This document shows, piece after piece, positions 1 through 12,584 of a DNA stretch of 64,000 nucleotides. A program made the position numbers and the translations under genes. Below the pieces are notes generated by a model that did no database searches, was not told the origin of the DNA, and was given only the letters and a program-made list of their open reading frames with translations. This DNA is from Spinacia oleracea. Taxonomy: Eukaryota; Streptophyta; Magnoliopsida; Caryophyllales; Amaranthaceae. The DNA is taken from assembly GCF_020520425.1 (NCBI RefSeq), contig NC_079487.1:113618141-113682140 (forward strand), given 5' to 3'. Within the stretch, counting starts at the first letter, position 1; the number at the start of each line of letters is the position of its first letter.

Positions 1-917
1 GTAATGCTAGTTCACTCAAATTTATCTCTTTTTTTTTCTGACGAATTTTCATTTCCATCCATTACCATTTGAGGAGTGGTATTAGGTGGGAATGGAAAGT
101 TATGAAGAAAAGCAGCAAGTTTGAGACAAAATCTCGTTACCATGGACATCATGATGCTATTTTCTTGCCAAATTACACTTAGATTTATTTCCATGCCCAC
201 CATTTATTACCGGCTACCAAACAGGCCGTTAAAGGTTCTACTTCCCCAATTCTTCTGTGGACTTTTGTTATTTTATCTGTCTTTTCCTCTTTATTTGTGT
301 TCAGGTATGGTCAAAACTATCCTGTCGTATTAGTTAATCACCTGAGGCTTTGATCAACTTCTTTTACTTAGTATAGGTCAAACTTTGAAAAATGGTGTCT
401 TTAAGAAAGGATGACTAGATAGGGTAGGAACAACATAAGGATTGTTGTGATATGGGTTTACCGAGGTGGTATATTTGAAGTTTGAGTAATATTTGCCCTT
501 TTTTGTAAAAATATTTCGAGTAAGATCTTCTGTTTCCTATGCTGCGTGTAAATGACCTTGGGAGTTGGGAACACGTATGCAACTGGTTAAATTATAGTTC
601 TTCAGTATTTACAGATTCTGGTCTATTGGTCTAAGATGCCTTTGCTTGAAATGCACAGAGACTAAATCTTGAATGGATGTGTTAAGTACTTGAAGGTCTC
701 AGATGGATTTGTTTTAAGTTTCAAATGTTGCAATATTCTATGTTAATTGGCAATTTGGCAATACAAAGTCTTGTCTGCTTCAAAATTTCTTACCTTAACA
801 ATTGCAAAACAGCGCATTGGTGTTTGTCCTTCGCATAGTTTGATGAAGATTTGACTGGTTACCTCTCCCATTACATAACATTGACACTCTTTGACTATTC
901 TTTTGGGGACAGTGCAG
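1..917 (+). other. Intronic sequence of ARP5 upstream of its first visible exon
   Basis: No ARP5 coding segment is recognisable here, although the first visible exon at 918 starts in mid-protein. The stretch is therefore most simply an intron whose 5' exon lies before the window. The first ~230 bases are AT-rich and resemble the edge of a dispersed repeat, but only one end is present. The acceptor is the AG at 916-917, just before the exon. Confidence 0.6.
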
Positions 918-3900
918 GTCGATCATCCTGTATTGATCACAGAATGCCCATGCAATCCAGTTTCATCACGCTGTAGAATGGCAGAGCTTCTTTTTGAGTC
1001 ATATGGAGTTCCTTCTGTGGGTATGGGAACCACCTATTACCTAATATTTCTGTGTCTCCTTCTATCAAGGAAGTCTTAAACGGTGATTGTATAGTGATCG
1101 ATTGTATTGTCCATCTACCTGAACATCATCGCTGTTCATCTTAGTTTCCTGATTACTATCCACTCAATGTAGACTGTCACTGTTGATACAAAAACCTTTA
1201 GATTGTTTCTGTGGCAGTATGGGCCGTATGGCAAAGCCTAACCCTTTGTCCTGAGTTTTCTGATTACTTCTTCCCCTTTTTCAGCGTTTGGTGTTGATGC
1301 TGCTTTTAGCTACACGTATAATCAGCGACTTGGTATTTGTGATAAGGAGGGCCTTGCTGTTTGCAGCGGATTCAATACCAGCCATGTCATACCAGTAAGT
1401 GTCCCTGTCTTCGTCATTCTAGTTTTATGAAAACATGTAAAGTCATTTTTCTACCACTGAAAACTTGTAGTTGAATCTATGTGTTATGATTGGTTATAGT
1501 GAGTATCTTGGCAGATGCTTGAAAAAGATTCACCTATGAGAGTGGCTGAGTAACCAACATGTGGAAGATGCTGTTTTGGGAGGGATGTCACATGATGCAA
1601 CATTACCATGTGAAAAGATCATGTTTTGCTATAAGTAATTGACTGTTTGTACATTTATAGAGAATGAGTTTTGTTACTCCCACGATTCCAAATAAGTGCC
1701 CAATTATCTTTCTTATTCAATATTACATGTTATTACTACTGCTTGTTAGTCTTAAAACTACCTATTCAGTAGTACTAAAAAAGTTCTGGGTACAATGCAC
1801 AGTCCCTTTATCAACATGCATAAGTTTAAAAGACTTAATTTAGGATGGACGGCGTATGAAAAGCAGAAAATTGAGTAATTGATGATAAAAGTCCTTTCTG
1901 CCCCCCTGCTGCCTGATCATAGCCACGCTTCTGTGCCTGCCATGGTAGGAGACTGGCACTCACCAGGCGGACATTCCATCCCATCTTTTCTAATTTCCTT
2001 TGAGAGGCTTGGTAAAACTTAATGTGTAACTGATATTATTTTCTTTAAAAGCACTAACCTAGGCACAAGTGCAACTAAAATGGCCATTTGAGGTTTCTAG
2101 TTTCGGATGTCTAGAGTTATATGCACAAGATTTTTTTCACACCTTTTTAATTAGGAAAATTTTCACTTCGGGTGCCTGAGGTTTGATATAGTTCCAGTTT
2201 AGGTACCTCAAGTTTAGATAATTCCATTTTAGGTGCCTCAACTTTGCAAGTTGTTCCATTTCGGGTAGCTCATCCCTAATATTTTTTAAGTTTTTTTTTT
2301 TAAAATTTCTTTTAATTAAGGCAAATTGCCGAAACAAACCTTTTCGGTCTAATTTTGTGAGAAATAACATTTTATAATTTTTCTGCAAATTCATACCTTA
2401 ATTTTTTTTTTTTTTTGGCAAGAAACAACCTTACTCCTCTTTAAGGCGGCATACTCATACCTTATTAACTTTTTTTGGCAAGAAACAACCTTAATCCACT
2501 TTTAGGCGTTGACCGACATTTCCCGCGTTGATTGTGGCATGCCGGCCACGTGTTTTTTTTGTGTTTTTTGGAATATTTGCCAAAACGTACCTTTTATATG
2601 TTTGATTTTGCAAGAAACAACACTTTATGATTTTTTTTGCAATTTCAAACTCGAAAAGATTTTTTTTTGCGAGAAACAACCTTTGTAACCTTTTATTGCG
2701 AAGATGATTTTATTTATGTTGTGTTATGTCATTTCAAGATTCACATTGAATCAATGAAGGAATGAAAGAATTGAACCTATTATTTTGTTATGATTTGTTC
2801 TGATTGTCTCTCTTAACCTGTTGAGCTCCCCCTTGTTCATTTGCCCTTTTATGCCTACCAACCATTTTCTTGTAAGGAGAAGGAAGTGGTTCTGGGCAAG
2901 GTGTGACTTTCAATTGGTTCTGGTGTGACTTTCAATTGGTTCTGGTGTGACTCTGTAGGTGGATAAACCTTGCATATTTTTGTATCTTAGTTTTAAAAAG
3001 TGCGAAGCCCACCGAAGCGTAAAAGGGCCTGGGAGCTTAAGCGAAGCGCACACTTTTCGTAGGCGAAGCGCACCCGAAAAGAAATAATAAAATTTTAAAA
3101 GATCAGAAAAGATGGAAAGAAAAGATGAAAAAAAAGAGAAATCGAAAAGATGAAAGAAAAATTCATAATCCGTTTTCAAAACCCCCCAAATATTCTCTTA
3201 AAAAAAAAAAGAAATCACGTGATCACGTGGCTTTATTTTTTAATTAAAAAGAAGGGTCTATTGTGCCCAGGAAGCGCGAATGTCGCTAGGCTTCGGCTGA
3301 CACAAGCGTTCTTCTGTGAGCTTCCGAGCTTCCAGGGATTTAAGCGCGCTTTTTAAAACTAAGATTTGTATATGGTATGCATGGTGAATGAAATGCCTAT
3401 AGTTAAGTTCTATTTTCTCTTTTGGATGCATGCCATGGCGGCTAGCAACGAATACCTGTAACAACCACATATCTTTGTTTCCATATTTACAACAAATGTC
3501 TTAATGATTTACTTTAAATTCATGGAGGTCAACCTTGTTAATCCTCATGTAGTCATGTTACTCATTTCTTCTAGACCCCTATGAGTTGTATCATTTTAAT
3601 TATAGATAGCATAATGACCCCGTTAAAGCTCTTCAACCCTTCTCTTTTACTAAAAACCTTTACATAACATTTCGTCCTCCTAATCCACTCCATCAACTAG
3701 CTAGAGTATTAATTTTCCTTTGCATCCCTCAAACATATTATTGAAACTCTCATAGCAGTCGTTGAGAAGCATACCAAACTCATGTTCTCTGACATCTAGC
3801 ATGTTGAAATACTTTCGAAATAGTTAAAGGCCTCCAGATTAAGTTCATTTATTGTCTCTATGTAAGTTTTGAAATGATTCTAGCTAGCACGATAAGAAAA

Positions 3901-6900
3901 AAATTAAAAACAATCTTCATCACAATAAAATCTAAGGTTGTTTCTCGCAAAAAAATCTTTTTATGTCTGAAATTGCCATTTTTAAAAATAAAAGGTTGTT
4001 TCTCGCAAAGCCAAATATAAAAGGTTCAAATATTCCAAGAAAAAAAAGACGCACGTGACCGACACGCCATGGTCAAAGCTGGAAAAGACTCGGTCTACAC
4101 CTGAAAATGGACTAAGGTTGTTTCTCGCAAAGTATTTTTTTAAGGTCCATCGAAAGTGAAAATTTTCCTTTTAATTAATTCTCATCATGAATGTAAGAAA
4201 AAAAAAAAGACGTGGCGCAACTGTTCTGTTTGTCATGTTCTGAGCCTAATAATGTCACTGATTCACTGTGGAGACTTCTGGGGAGAAAAGGAGTGATACT
4301 TGATTTTGGTTTCCTATCATTCTCCATTGCTCATTTGTTTAGTGCCGGGATTAGGGTAAAATTGTATGAAATTAGGAATGCTTGCATATTTAATATATTT
4401 TGCCTGATCTTTTGAACGTAAGCGGTAAGCTGTATTATTGCTTATAAAATTCTTTAGCTATAAAAGAGCATCAAAGTTCTTGCACTGTATCTGATTGATG
4501 ATAGCCACTCTTCAATTTCTGCTGAAGTGCTGATGCTTTCTGTAACCGTGCCTTCAGTTTGTTGAAGGAGAGCCGGTTTTTGAAGCGTGCTGCCGAAGTA
4601 ATGTTGGTGGTTACCATGTTACTGATTACATGAAGCAGCTTCTTTCTCTAAAATATCCTCAGCACATGTAAGCATTTTGCATTTTATGGTTATTCTCGTG
4701 TTTACAAGATAGCTTTCTGGTTGACTTGTTTTCTTTTCATGTCATTTGTGACAGGGCTTTTCTTACATGGGAGAAAGTTGAAGACCTGAAGATGGAACAC
4801 TGTTACATTGCTCAGGACTACAGTTCAGAGGTTAAATTGTTTCAGGTAATATGGTTCTCTTTTTCTTTACAGGTTTCCTACACTAGTTTTTGCCTCTACG
4901 GAAGTCATAAATACATATATATTTCTTTTTGTAATTGAAACAGAACAAAACTAAAGAAGCCGAAGAAAAGACTAGGTGTTGGCAACTTCCATTTACCCCC
5001 GCACCAGTTGAGGAGCAACCTTCTGCTGAGGAGATTGCAAGAAAGGCTGCTTACAAGGAGAAACAAGGTCAACGATTGCGGGAAATGGCTGAGTCAAAGA
5101 GGGCATCACGAATTAACGAATTGGAAAATGAGTTGCGTGGTTTGGATTTTCTTCTGAGGCAGGTGGAGAAAGTAGATGATGATAGCGTTCCTGAATTTCT
5201 TTCAGATACTGGCTATTTGTCTAAACAGGAAATAGAATCTTCTATTTCTAAAGTAAACCAATCTTTGCGAAGAACTAAGCGTGAACAAGTTGAACTGGAG
5301 GAGAAGGCAGAGGCAGCAACAGCTGAAAAGTTTCCACTAGTTGATGTTCCTGATAACATGCTGACTCCAGAGCAGGTTAGCTTTAGTGTTATGAACTGTT
5401 CGTGCTACATTAGTTGTTATGTTGGACTTATCTTGTGGCATAAATTGAAATCTGAAGGGATTTCAAATTTCTGACATGTAGTGTTTTGAACTTTGGTACC
5501 TCTTAAATCCATTGTTTGCTGGTTTAGCTATATGGTCAAATGATTTTTTCGGAACAATGCACTTTTTAATTGTATTCAGGATCCTGCTATCAGGGTTGCT
5601 GCTTATTATAGACCAGTTGATCTCGATGCTGTTGATCTTTCGTATTTGATTATTTGTATTCACTGTTGCCTGTTCTTTGGTTGTAGCTCAAGGAGAAAAA
5701 GAAGCAGATCTTTCTCAAGACTACAGCTGAGGGCCGTCAGCGAGCTAGACAAAAACGTGCTGAAGAGGAACTACAAAGGGAGAAGCATAATCAACTAGAG
5801 GAAGAAAAGCGTTTGTATGTTGCTACCTTTCTTTCTTATTTTTATGTTTGCCTTTGGAAGGCGTAAATGGATGGTTGAGTTTAAGCTGATGCTACATTAA
5901 AATATTACAGTGTCATCAATAAAATATTACCTATCTGAGCAATAGAAAACTAACTTCCTTATTACTTGCCTTTTAGTCTCTGCAAGGTGGCTAGCTGTAA
6001 TACTGTTATTACTGTTGCATTCCTTAGCAACATGGATCTACGAAGTCTGGTAGGCTTCACTTACAGTATGGCATTAAATAAGCTTTGATAATCCAAAATC
6101 TGTATTATAGAGCTAGGACAAGAATAGGAGTTTTAGGTGGTTTCTATCCATGCATTCTTCTGTTTATTTATTTGTGGAAGCTTGCTGAAAGCATTATGCT
6201 TGACTTAAACCTTAGCCTAATTAGTCATAGCTAAGTTAGTTAACCAAGTCTATAGGAAGTTCCATACTGTAAGTGACTTCTAAAGCAATCTGTACATCCT
6301 TGCCAGCCTGGGGACTGCGGTTGTGTTAATGTCTGCTTGGATCTGAATCCATCAGAGAGGATTAATGGAGGCTGCCACCTTAATCCCTTTGTGTACTCTT
6401 CTAAGGATGTGTTGTGTTTCTCCTTTAAAATTTGTCGACCTTTTGATTTTGATGACCCTCTAAGCCAAATATGTTTTAAATAGCCTTTAAAGTAGTTGAA
6501 GAACAATTATGGAGACTCTTGTCTGAGAAAGATTAGACAGGTTTATGGCAGATGATGCATGGGTCTCTCTATTTCCGTGCTTCGAGGTTATCCATTTTCC
6601 CATTTACCGATCTGATCATGCTCCCATAATGCTAAAATATGGGACGGATAACCAGAGACAGAGGGGTGAGAGACCTTTTCGGTTCGAAGCTATGTGGCTA
6701 TCCAACGAGGATTGTGGTCGAGTGGTCTCACGTGCATGGAATTGCTCGACGGGTGATGATATAGTAACAAGAATAGCCAATGTTGCAGGCAATCTCACTT
6801 CTTGGGCAGCCGACACTTTTGGGGCAATTAAGAAGAAAATAAAGGAGGCTGAGAAGAGACTAAAAAGTCTACAAAACAGTAGACATGATGCTACGATGCT

Positions 6901-9900
6901 GGCTTATTGTAAGAGTGTGGCGGAGGAGCTTGATGAGTTGCACCGGTTAGAGGAGTCCTACTGGCATGCGCGGGCTAGGGCAAACGAGCTACGAGATGGA
7001 GATAAAAACACAAAATATTTCCATCATAAAGCAAGCCAACGCCGGAAACGGAACAGGATTGGAGGGCTCAAGGATGAGAATGGCGAGTGGAAGACTAAGC
7101 CAGAGGAGCTCGATGGAATTATCACAAAATACTTTGAGTGTCTATTTGCTACAAGCAACCCTACGGGTATGGAGGAGGCGATGGAGGGACTAGAGAAGAG
7201 GGTTACGGATGAGACGAATGTTTGTCTTGACACGGAGCCGTCGAGTGATGAGGTTCGTGATGCTTTTTTTCAAATGCACCCCAATAAAGCTCCAGGGCCG
7301 GACGGGATGCATGCGTTATTCTTCCAGAAATTTTGGGGAGTTCTAGGGGCGGATGTTGTGAGATTCGTGAAGGCTTGGTGGAAGGGGGAGGTGAGTTTAG
7401 GTTCGGCTAATCGTACGTGTATAGTACTAATACCAAAATGCAATGAACCGAAGAATTTAATGGAGTTCCGGCCAATTAGTTTGTGCAATGTGCTATACAA
7501 GATTGTGTCGAAGATGCTTGCAAACAAAATGAAACCGATGTTGGAATCCATTATCTCTATTGAGCAAAGCGCCTTTGTACCCAAACGCCTCATTACCGAC
7601 AATGCCCTAGTGGCATTTGAGATTTTCCATGCAATGAAAAGGCGGGGGGAAGGTAAGGATGGTACGGTAGCTATGAAGCTAGACATGAGTAAGGCGTACG
7701 ACAGGGTGGAGTGGAGTTTTTTGGAACGGGTGATGCAAAGGATGGGTTTCAGTGATTCGTGGATAGCAAGGATTATGGGGTGTTTAAACAGTGTTACTTT
7801 CTCGTTTAAGTACAACGGTGGTATATCGGGTGAGTTGGTTCCGACGAGAGGCCTCCAGCAGGGGGACCCGATCTCCCCATATTTATTTCTCATATACGCG
7901 GATGCTTTCTCGGCTCTATTAAGTAAAGCAGCGAATGAGAAGTTGATAAATGGTGCTCGGGTGTGTGCTAGGGGTCCAAGAGTCTCGCACCTATTTTTTG
8001 CCGATGATAGTATTCTCTTTGCTAGGGCAAATTTGCAAGAATGTTCTAAAGTTGCTGATATTATCAGTAAATATGAGAGAGCATCCGGTCAGAAAGTTAA
8101 TCTGAGCAAAACCGAAGTTGCCTTTAGTAAGTGTGTGAAGGTGGATAGAAGAAAAGAGATTGTGGAGACCTTGGGGGTTCGAGAGGTTGATAGACACGAG
8201 AAATATTTGGGGTTGCCCACGATCATTGGGAGGTCCAAGAAAGCGATCTTTACGTGCCTCAAAAAGCGGATTTGGAAAAAATTGCAAGGGTGGAAGGAGA
8301 AACTTTTGTCACGCCCCGGGAAGGAAATCTTAATCAAGGCGGTGGCACAAGTAATCCCCACTTATATGATGAGTGTCTTTAAGATACCGGATGGCTTGAT
8401 CGATGAAATTCACTCTATATTAGCACGTTTTTGGTGGGGTGACAAGGAATTAGGGAAGAAGATACATTGGCATCGGTGGGAGGCTCTATGTTTACCAAAA
8501 TCTATGGGCGGAATGGGTTTTCGGGATTTAAGGTGTTTCAACCAAGCACTACTTGCAAAACAATGCTTCCGGCTGAGCATGGACAATGGGTCCCTATTAA
8601 CCCGTGTCCTAAAGGCGCGGTATTATAAGCATTCAAACCTGGTCGAAGCAAGGAGGGGTTATGACCCAAGCTATACTTGGAGGAGTATGTGGGGGGCGAA
8701 ATCCCTATTGCTCGATGGGCTAAAGTGGCGAGTGGGGAATGGGTTATCAATCAAGGTTTGGGATGAGGCTTGGCTTCCCGGGAATGGAGCTCACCTTGTT
8801 CCAACGCCAAAGGAAGATAGCAACATGGAGTCAAGAGTGTCGGACCTAATTGATTTTGAGAACCAGTGCTGGAGAGACAATGTGATAAAGGAGGCATTTG
8901 TTGAAGAGGAGCAGAAGCTGGTGCGAACCATCCCCCTCTCGAGGTCCTGGCCGTGTGATTCGTATTATTGGTGGCCGACGAGTAATGGAATGTACAACGT
9001 ACGGTCAGCATATTGGCTCGGTATGCTAGGACACACACGTACATGGGAGCTGAATTTTGGGGCAAGGGAATCGGATATGTGGTCGTGGGTGTGGAGGCTT
9101 GATGGGCCACCTAAGCTAAGCCACTTCATGTGGCGTGCCTGCAAAGGAAGCCTAGCTACAATGGGGGTGTTGTTTAGACGTCATATACGACAATCTACGG
9201 AATGTAATGTCTGTGGTGCTCCTGATGAGTCTATCCTGCATACACTTTTTGAATGCAAACACGCACAAACGATATGGGCGAGTAGTGAGTTTGTGGATTA
9301 CCTTTGCTGAGAGATTTGTGTGGTTTGCTAGCAAGCTATCGAAGGAGAAGCTACGTCTGTTTGCTACCCTTGTGTGGGCATGTTGGTGCTGTCGCAATAA
9401 GGCAGTCTTCGAGGGAGGGGAGTTCGAGCCTGCGCAGGTGGCTGCTGGTTTTGTTCGACTTGTGAACGGTTACAGGCGGTACAATGAGAGGGTGGCGGTA
9501 CACGCAACTGGCCCGCAACTGGCCCTGTGGTCACGTCAGCTAGCAGTTGGAACCCACCACCACATGGAACAGTGAAGGTTAATGTAGACGTCCATACTTT
9601 CAGCACTGGCGTGGGTGTGGGAGTGGTGATCAGAGACTACAGTGGAGCGATACTCGTAGCTGCGGTGAAGCGCACTGACGCAGCTTGGTCCGCTGAGGTG
9701 GCAGAAGCTTCGGCGGCTCTTTATGGGGCTGCTCTGGCCAAGAGGCTCGGATACGACAAGGTGATTCTTGAATGTGATGCCATGAACGTTGTTCGAACGA
9801 TTGACAAAGGTGAAGAAGGTGCAGCTCCGATTTTCCTATTTTATGAGGATATCAGGAAGGTCATATCACATTTCTTGTTCTTTAAATGTATCCATGTTAG

Positions 9901-12015
9901 GAGAGGAGGCAATACAGCCGCCCATTTAGTAGCAAGATGGGAAGCCGATGTTGGTTCGGAACGCATATGTATGGGTTGTTTCCCCCAAAGTTTAACAACT
10001 TTGGCAGAACTTGATTTAGTTTAATATATTTGCCCGCTTTTTCCCTCAAAAAAAAAAAAAGTAGTTGAAGAACAATTGTCACCCTTTCTTGAAAGCGGTG
10101 GAAGCAGTGATGTAAACATACTTACCCTTAGTTACCATACAAGTTTTTGAGCCCCACCACGTCCATTTATACTCATCAATCCCTAAACATCTTTCTACTC
10201 TTGCAAGAAGTAATCTTGATCTTGCTAGTGTGTAACATAGTTTTCATCAAGTTTTCTAGCCAATTGAATATTAGTTGATTTACCACAATAAAACTTGTCT
10301 GCTGGAGGAATATTACCTTTCATAAGAGCCTCACGAGCTACTCAAGCTTGGCTTGAGATTTTCACGAGCCAAAAACATCTGCATGACCTGAAGGCTCTTG
10401 AACCCATTTGATATTTGTTCTATTTTTGTAATTAACACAAAAGCTTTTGCACAATACTAACGAGATCTCAAAATATTAGCAAAATCATAGCTATAATATG
10501 TCATGTTACAAGGTAGTACGGTTGAGTTTTAGGCTGACTTAATACTGAAACTTAAGCTCAAATTTGCTCAAGACTTAGTTAGAGATCAAAGTGTTATGAG
10601 GTGAACCGAGCAACCCCAAGCCCGAGCTTGGATCAGCTCTTATCACCCCTACCTTGAAGGATAATCTTCACCGTACAGCCGGTTGTACCTTGCAAGGTAC
10701 AACCAAAGGTATTTTTAGGCACGTGTGCTCACAAGATGCATGCAATGGGAAAAGAAATAGCCTTGGGTTTACCATGCTCATGGTACATATAAAATTGCCA
10801 CCTTGAAGCATAGTACAAAGTTGTCTCACTGTAATGTTCATGTGGATCTAGTTTCCCTATTAATCTGTTATTTGTCTCAAAATTTCGACAAGCTAAAATT
10901 TGTACAGTTGATTTTATACTTTCTTCACCAAAGATAAAGAAATGTATTTCTTTGTGGCAAATTTCATAATTACTGCACTCCATGGTCTTTTTTTTCGACT
11001 GCTTGTCATATTCTGCACTTCTATTGCTATTAGAATTTTGAATAAATCCATGTTTCTAATTTCCATCTTTTATGTAGGGAAAACCCAGAGGCTTATTTAG
11101 AGCAGTTGCGAACCAAATACAAAGGGCTTTTAGAAAAAGTAGAACAGAAGAAACTGTTAAAGTCAAATGGAAACAATTCAAATGGAAATCCTACATCTGG
11201 TGGTGTCGGCCGTGGTGAGAGAATGAATGCTGCTAAGAAAGAGAGAATGCGTCTTTTAACAACAGCTGCTTTTGATCGGGGGAAAGGGGAAGACACTTTT
11301 GGTGCAAGAGATGAAGATTGGCAACTCTACAAACTGATGAGTAAAGATAATGACGATGATGATGAAGGTCCAGATGAAGATGAGGCAGAGTTGATACGTA
11401 TCTCTTCTAGACTCCAGGCAAGTCAACTATCATAAGCAGTCAAAGTAGAGTAAGATTTAAAATTGGATTTTGCTGCAGTTGTGTCATACCATTTCTTTTT
11501 ATGTATTGCAGGATATTGACCCAACTTTCACTGCAAAACCAGAATCTGGATTACGCCAAACTGCTGATGTTCCTCGCTCTCGTACTCTTACCCAGGAGGA
11601 TTTCCAGATTTCAATGGCGGTTGAAAGGTTCCGATGCCCAGAAATTTTGTTCAACCCAAATATAGTTGGGATTGACCAGTCTGGATTAGATGAAATGGTT
11701 GGGGTTTCTCTGAGGAGGTTTTCACCTCAGGGCAAAGGTTTGGAGGAGAAGTTAACTAGCTCTATCCTTTTGACTGGAGGAAGTAGTCAATTCTCGGGGT
11801 TGAGTGACCGTTTGGAAGCTGGAGTTCGCATGATTCGGCCATGTGGGACCCCTATCAGGGTGATTAGGGCAAGTGATCCTATTTATGATGCATGGCGAGG
11901 GGCTTCTTCATATGCTGCTTCTTTGCATTTCCCGCAGCAAACTTTCACTAAAATGGATTACGAAGAAAAAGGGGAAGATTGGCTTCGGACTTACAAGTTC
12001 AGGTATTCGCTATGA
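918..12015 (+). CDS. ARP5: Actin-related protein 5 (INO80 complex subunit), 5'-partial
   Basis: Eight exons join in phase: 918-1020, 1285-1394, 4558-4667, 4755-4845, 4944-5375, 5687-5814, 11078-11417, 11512-12015 (stop). They give about 605 residues; plant ARP5 is ~720, so ~118 N-terminal residues lie before the window. Diagnostic stretches are HPVLITEC, MAELLFESYGVP, EAEEKTRCWQLP, a long Glu/Lys/Arg-rich helical insertion (exons 5-6 here), LLTTAAFDRGKGEDTFG, an acidic run DNDDDDEGPDEDEAE, and the actin-fold C-terminus with SSILLTGG and AWRGAS. ARP5 is a nuclear subunit of the INO80 chromatin remodeller, acting in transcription and DNA repair (family knowledge). The intron after exon 11078-11417 has a GC donor (CAG/GCAAGT at 11415-11423). 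The 5.3-kb intron 5815-11077 holds a LINE and the 3.2-kb intron 1395-4557 holds a Mutator-like element, yet the reading frame is intact, so the gene looks functional. Confidence 0.95.
2884..2958 (+). repeat. Short tandem repeat, ~22-bp unit
   Basis: Three near-identical units around 'ttctggtgtgactttcaat' sit side by side inside the Mutator-like element; the first carries a small insertion. No function is evident. Confidence 0.6.
2986..3363. mobile_element. Inverted-repeat MITE nested in the Mutator-like element
   Basis: The ends CTTAGTTTTAAAAAG and CTTTTTAAAACTAAG are perfect inverses. The flanks TTTTGTAT and ATTTGTAT match at 7 of 8 bases, suggesting an 8-bp hAT-type duplication. The interior is built of 'gcgaagcgcac'-like words and has no coding capacity. 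Superfamily assignment is tentative. Confidence 0.6.
6509..10060 (+). mobile_element. 5'-truncated LINE (non-LTR retrotransposon) in ARP5 intron 5815-11077
   Basis: An 18-bp direct duplication (agtagttgaagaacaatt, 6491-6508 and 10060-10077, sharing its first A with the poly-A) brackets the element, which ends in a poly-A run at 10048-10060. The 5' end starts inside the endonuclease domain, so it is 5'-truncated in the normal target-primed way. It is inserted in the same orientation as ARP5. The identical flanks indicate a fairly recent insertion. Confidence 0.95.
6527..10024 (+). pseudogene. LINE ORF2 remnant: endonuclease end, reverse transcriptase, zinc-knuckle region, RNase H
   Basis: A long open frame (to a stop at 9308-9310) begins with the end of the APE-type endonuclease (ERLDRF, then RSDHAPIML). 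It runs through a complete reverse transcriptase, with APGPDGMHALFFQKFW, EFRPISLCNV, QGDPISPYLF and the catalytic FFADDSILF, and then a zf-RVT-like Cys/His region. The frame shifts near 9300 and returns to the original frame near 9527. The RNase H domain follows to 10024, with VNVD and ECDA matching catalytic acidic positions. Just upstream, a TGA at 6524-6526 stands where related LINEs usually have Arg, a change that could come from CGA deamination. With no start region and two shifts it cannot make a full ORF2 protein. Confidence 0.9.
10078..11077 (+). other. Rest of the ARP5 LINE-bearing intron, 3' part
   Basis: This is AT-rich intronic DNA. Around 10590-10680 the words 'accccaagcccgagcttggatcagctct' resemble one end of a degenerate hAT-type MITE, but I could not pair it with a second end. 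The intron ends at the AG 11076-11077. Confidence 0.5.
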
Positions 12016-12584
12016 CCACTTGTGCACCAGATGAAATGGTTTTCAATAACAGTTAAAACATTGGTTAATAGTTGTATAAAGGAATTTTACGTTTCTTGTT
12101 TACCAACTAATCCATTGGAAATATCATATTAGCTAGAAATCAAGATGTAACTTGGCAAACTTTTGTTGTGTCAAGATTTAGTTTTGTTAATAGTATTACA
12201 AATGCCCTACATATGGGGAGTACTCGTACGACACTTACAATTATTCTCTCTTTAATCCATTAACACCAAAAGTATTATTGAGTATTATTTTTGCGGTTGC
12301 AAAAATAGACAACTTAAGCGTGTTGCGGCGCTATTTTCGTTCCTTTCAATTCTTTGATTACAAACTTGGTAATTTTTTTTTTTTTTTTTTTGGACGGGAA
12401 CTTGGTAAGTTCTACTAGAGTACTTTCAAAAGCACGAATTCTTATTTACGGTATAAATATTGTACACTGGAGTAGAAGTTAATTCAAAATGCATAAAGTT
12501 ACACCGTTATATGTAAAAGTTATCGGTTTTTAGTGATAAATTTTAATAAAAATTATTCTTTTAAAATCAATAATAAAGTATACC
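12016..12584. other. ARP5 3' flank and AT-rich spacer
   Basis: The 3' untranslated region of ARP5 starts here; no clear polyadenylation site could be fixed. The rest is AT-rich with a T-run at 12369-12391. No gene seen. Confidence 0.5.

Larger units (their letters stand above)
2154..4168. mobile_element. Non-autonomous Mutator-like element in an ARP5 intron
   Basis: The ends GGAAAATTTTCACTT (2154) and its inverse (ending 4168) are flanked by an exact 9-bp direct duplication TTTTAATTA (2145-2153 and 4169-4177), the hallmark of Mutator-like insertion. The inverted arms run for several hundred bases and are built from repeats of a unit around 'gcgagaaacaacctt'. The right arm (about 3910-4168) has three units and the left arm (2154-2700) has more, with extra inserted sequence. 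No transposase is visible. The core carries a shorter inverted-repeat element at 2986-3363. It lies wholly inside an ARP5 intron. Confidence 0.85.

Noticed and set aside
5578-5660. Possible extra ARP5 exon starting GATCCTGCTATCAGG
   Set aside because: The flanking exons already join in phase with the conserved TPEQ-LKEKKKQ sequence, and the stretch has no ARP5 counterpart.
7270-7893. 207-codon minus-strand open frame
   Set aside because: Shadow of the LINE reverse transcriptase on the plus strand.
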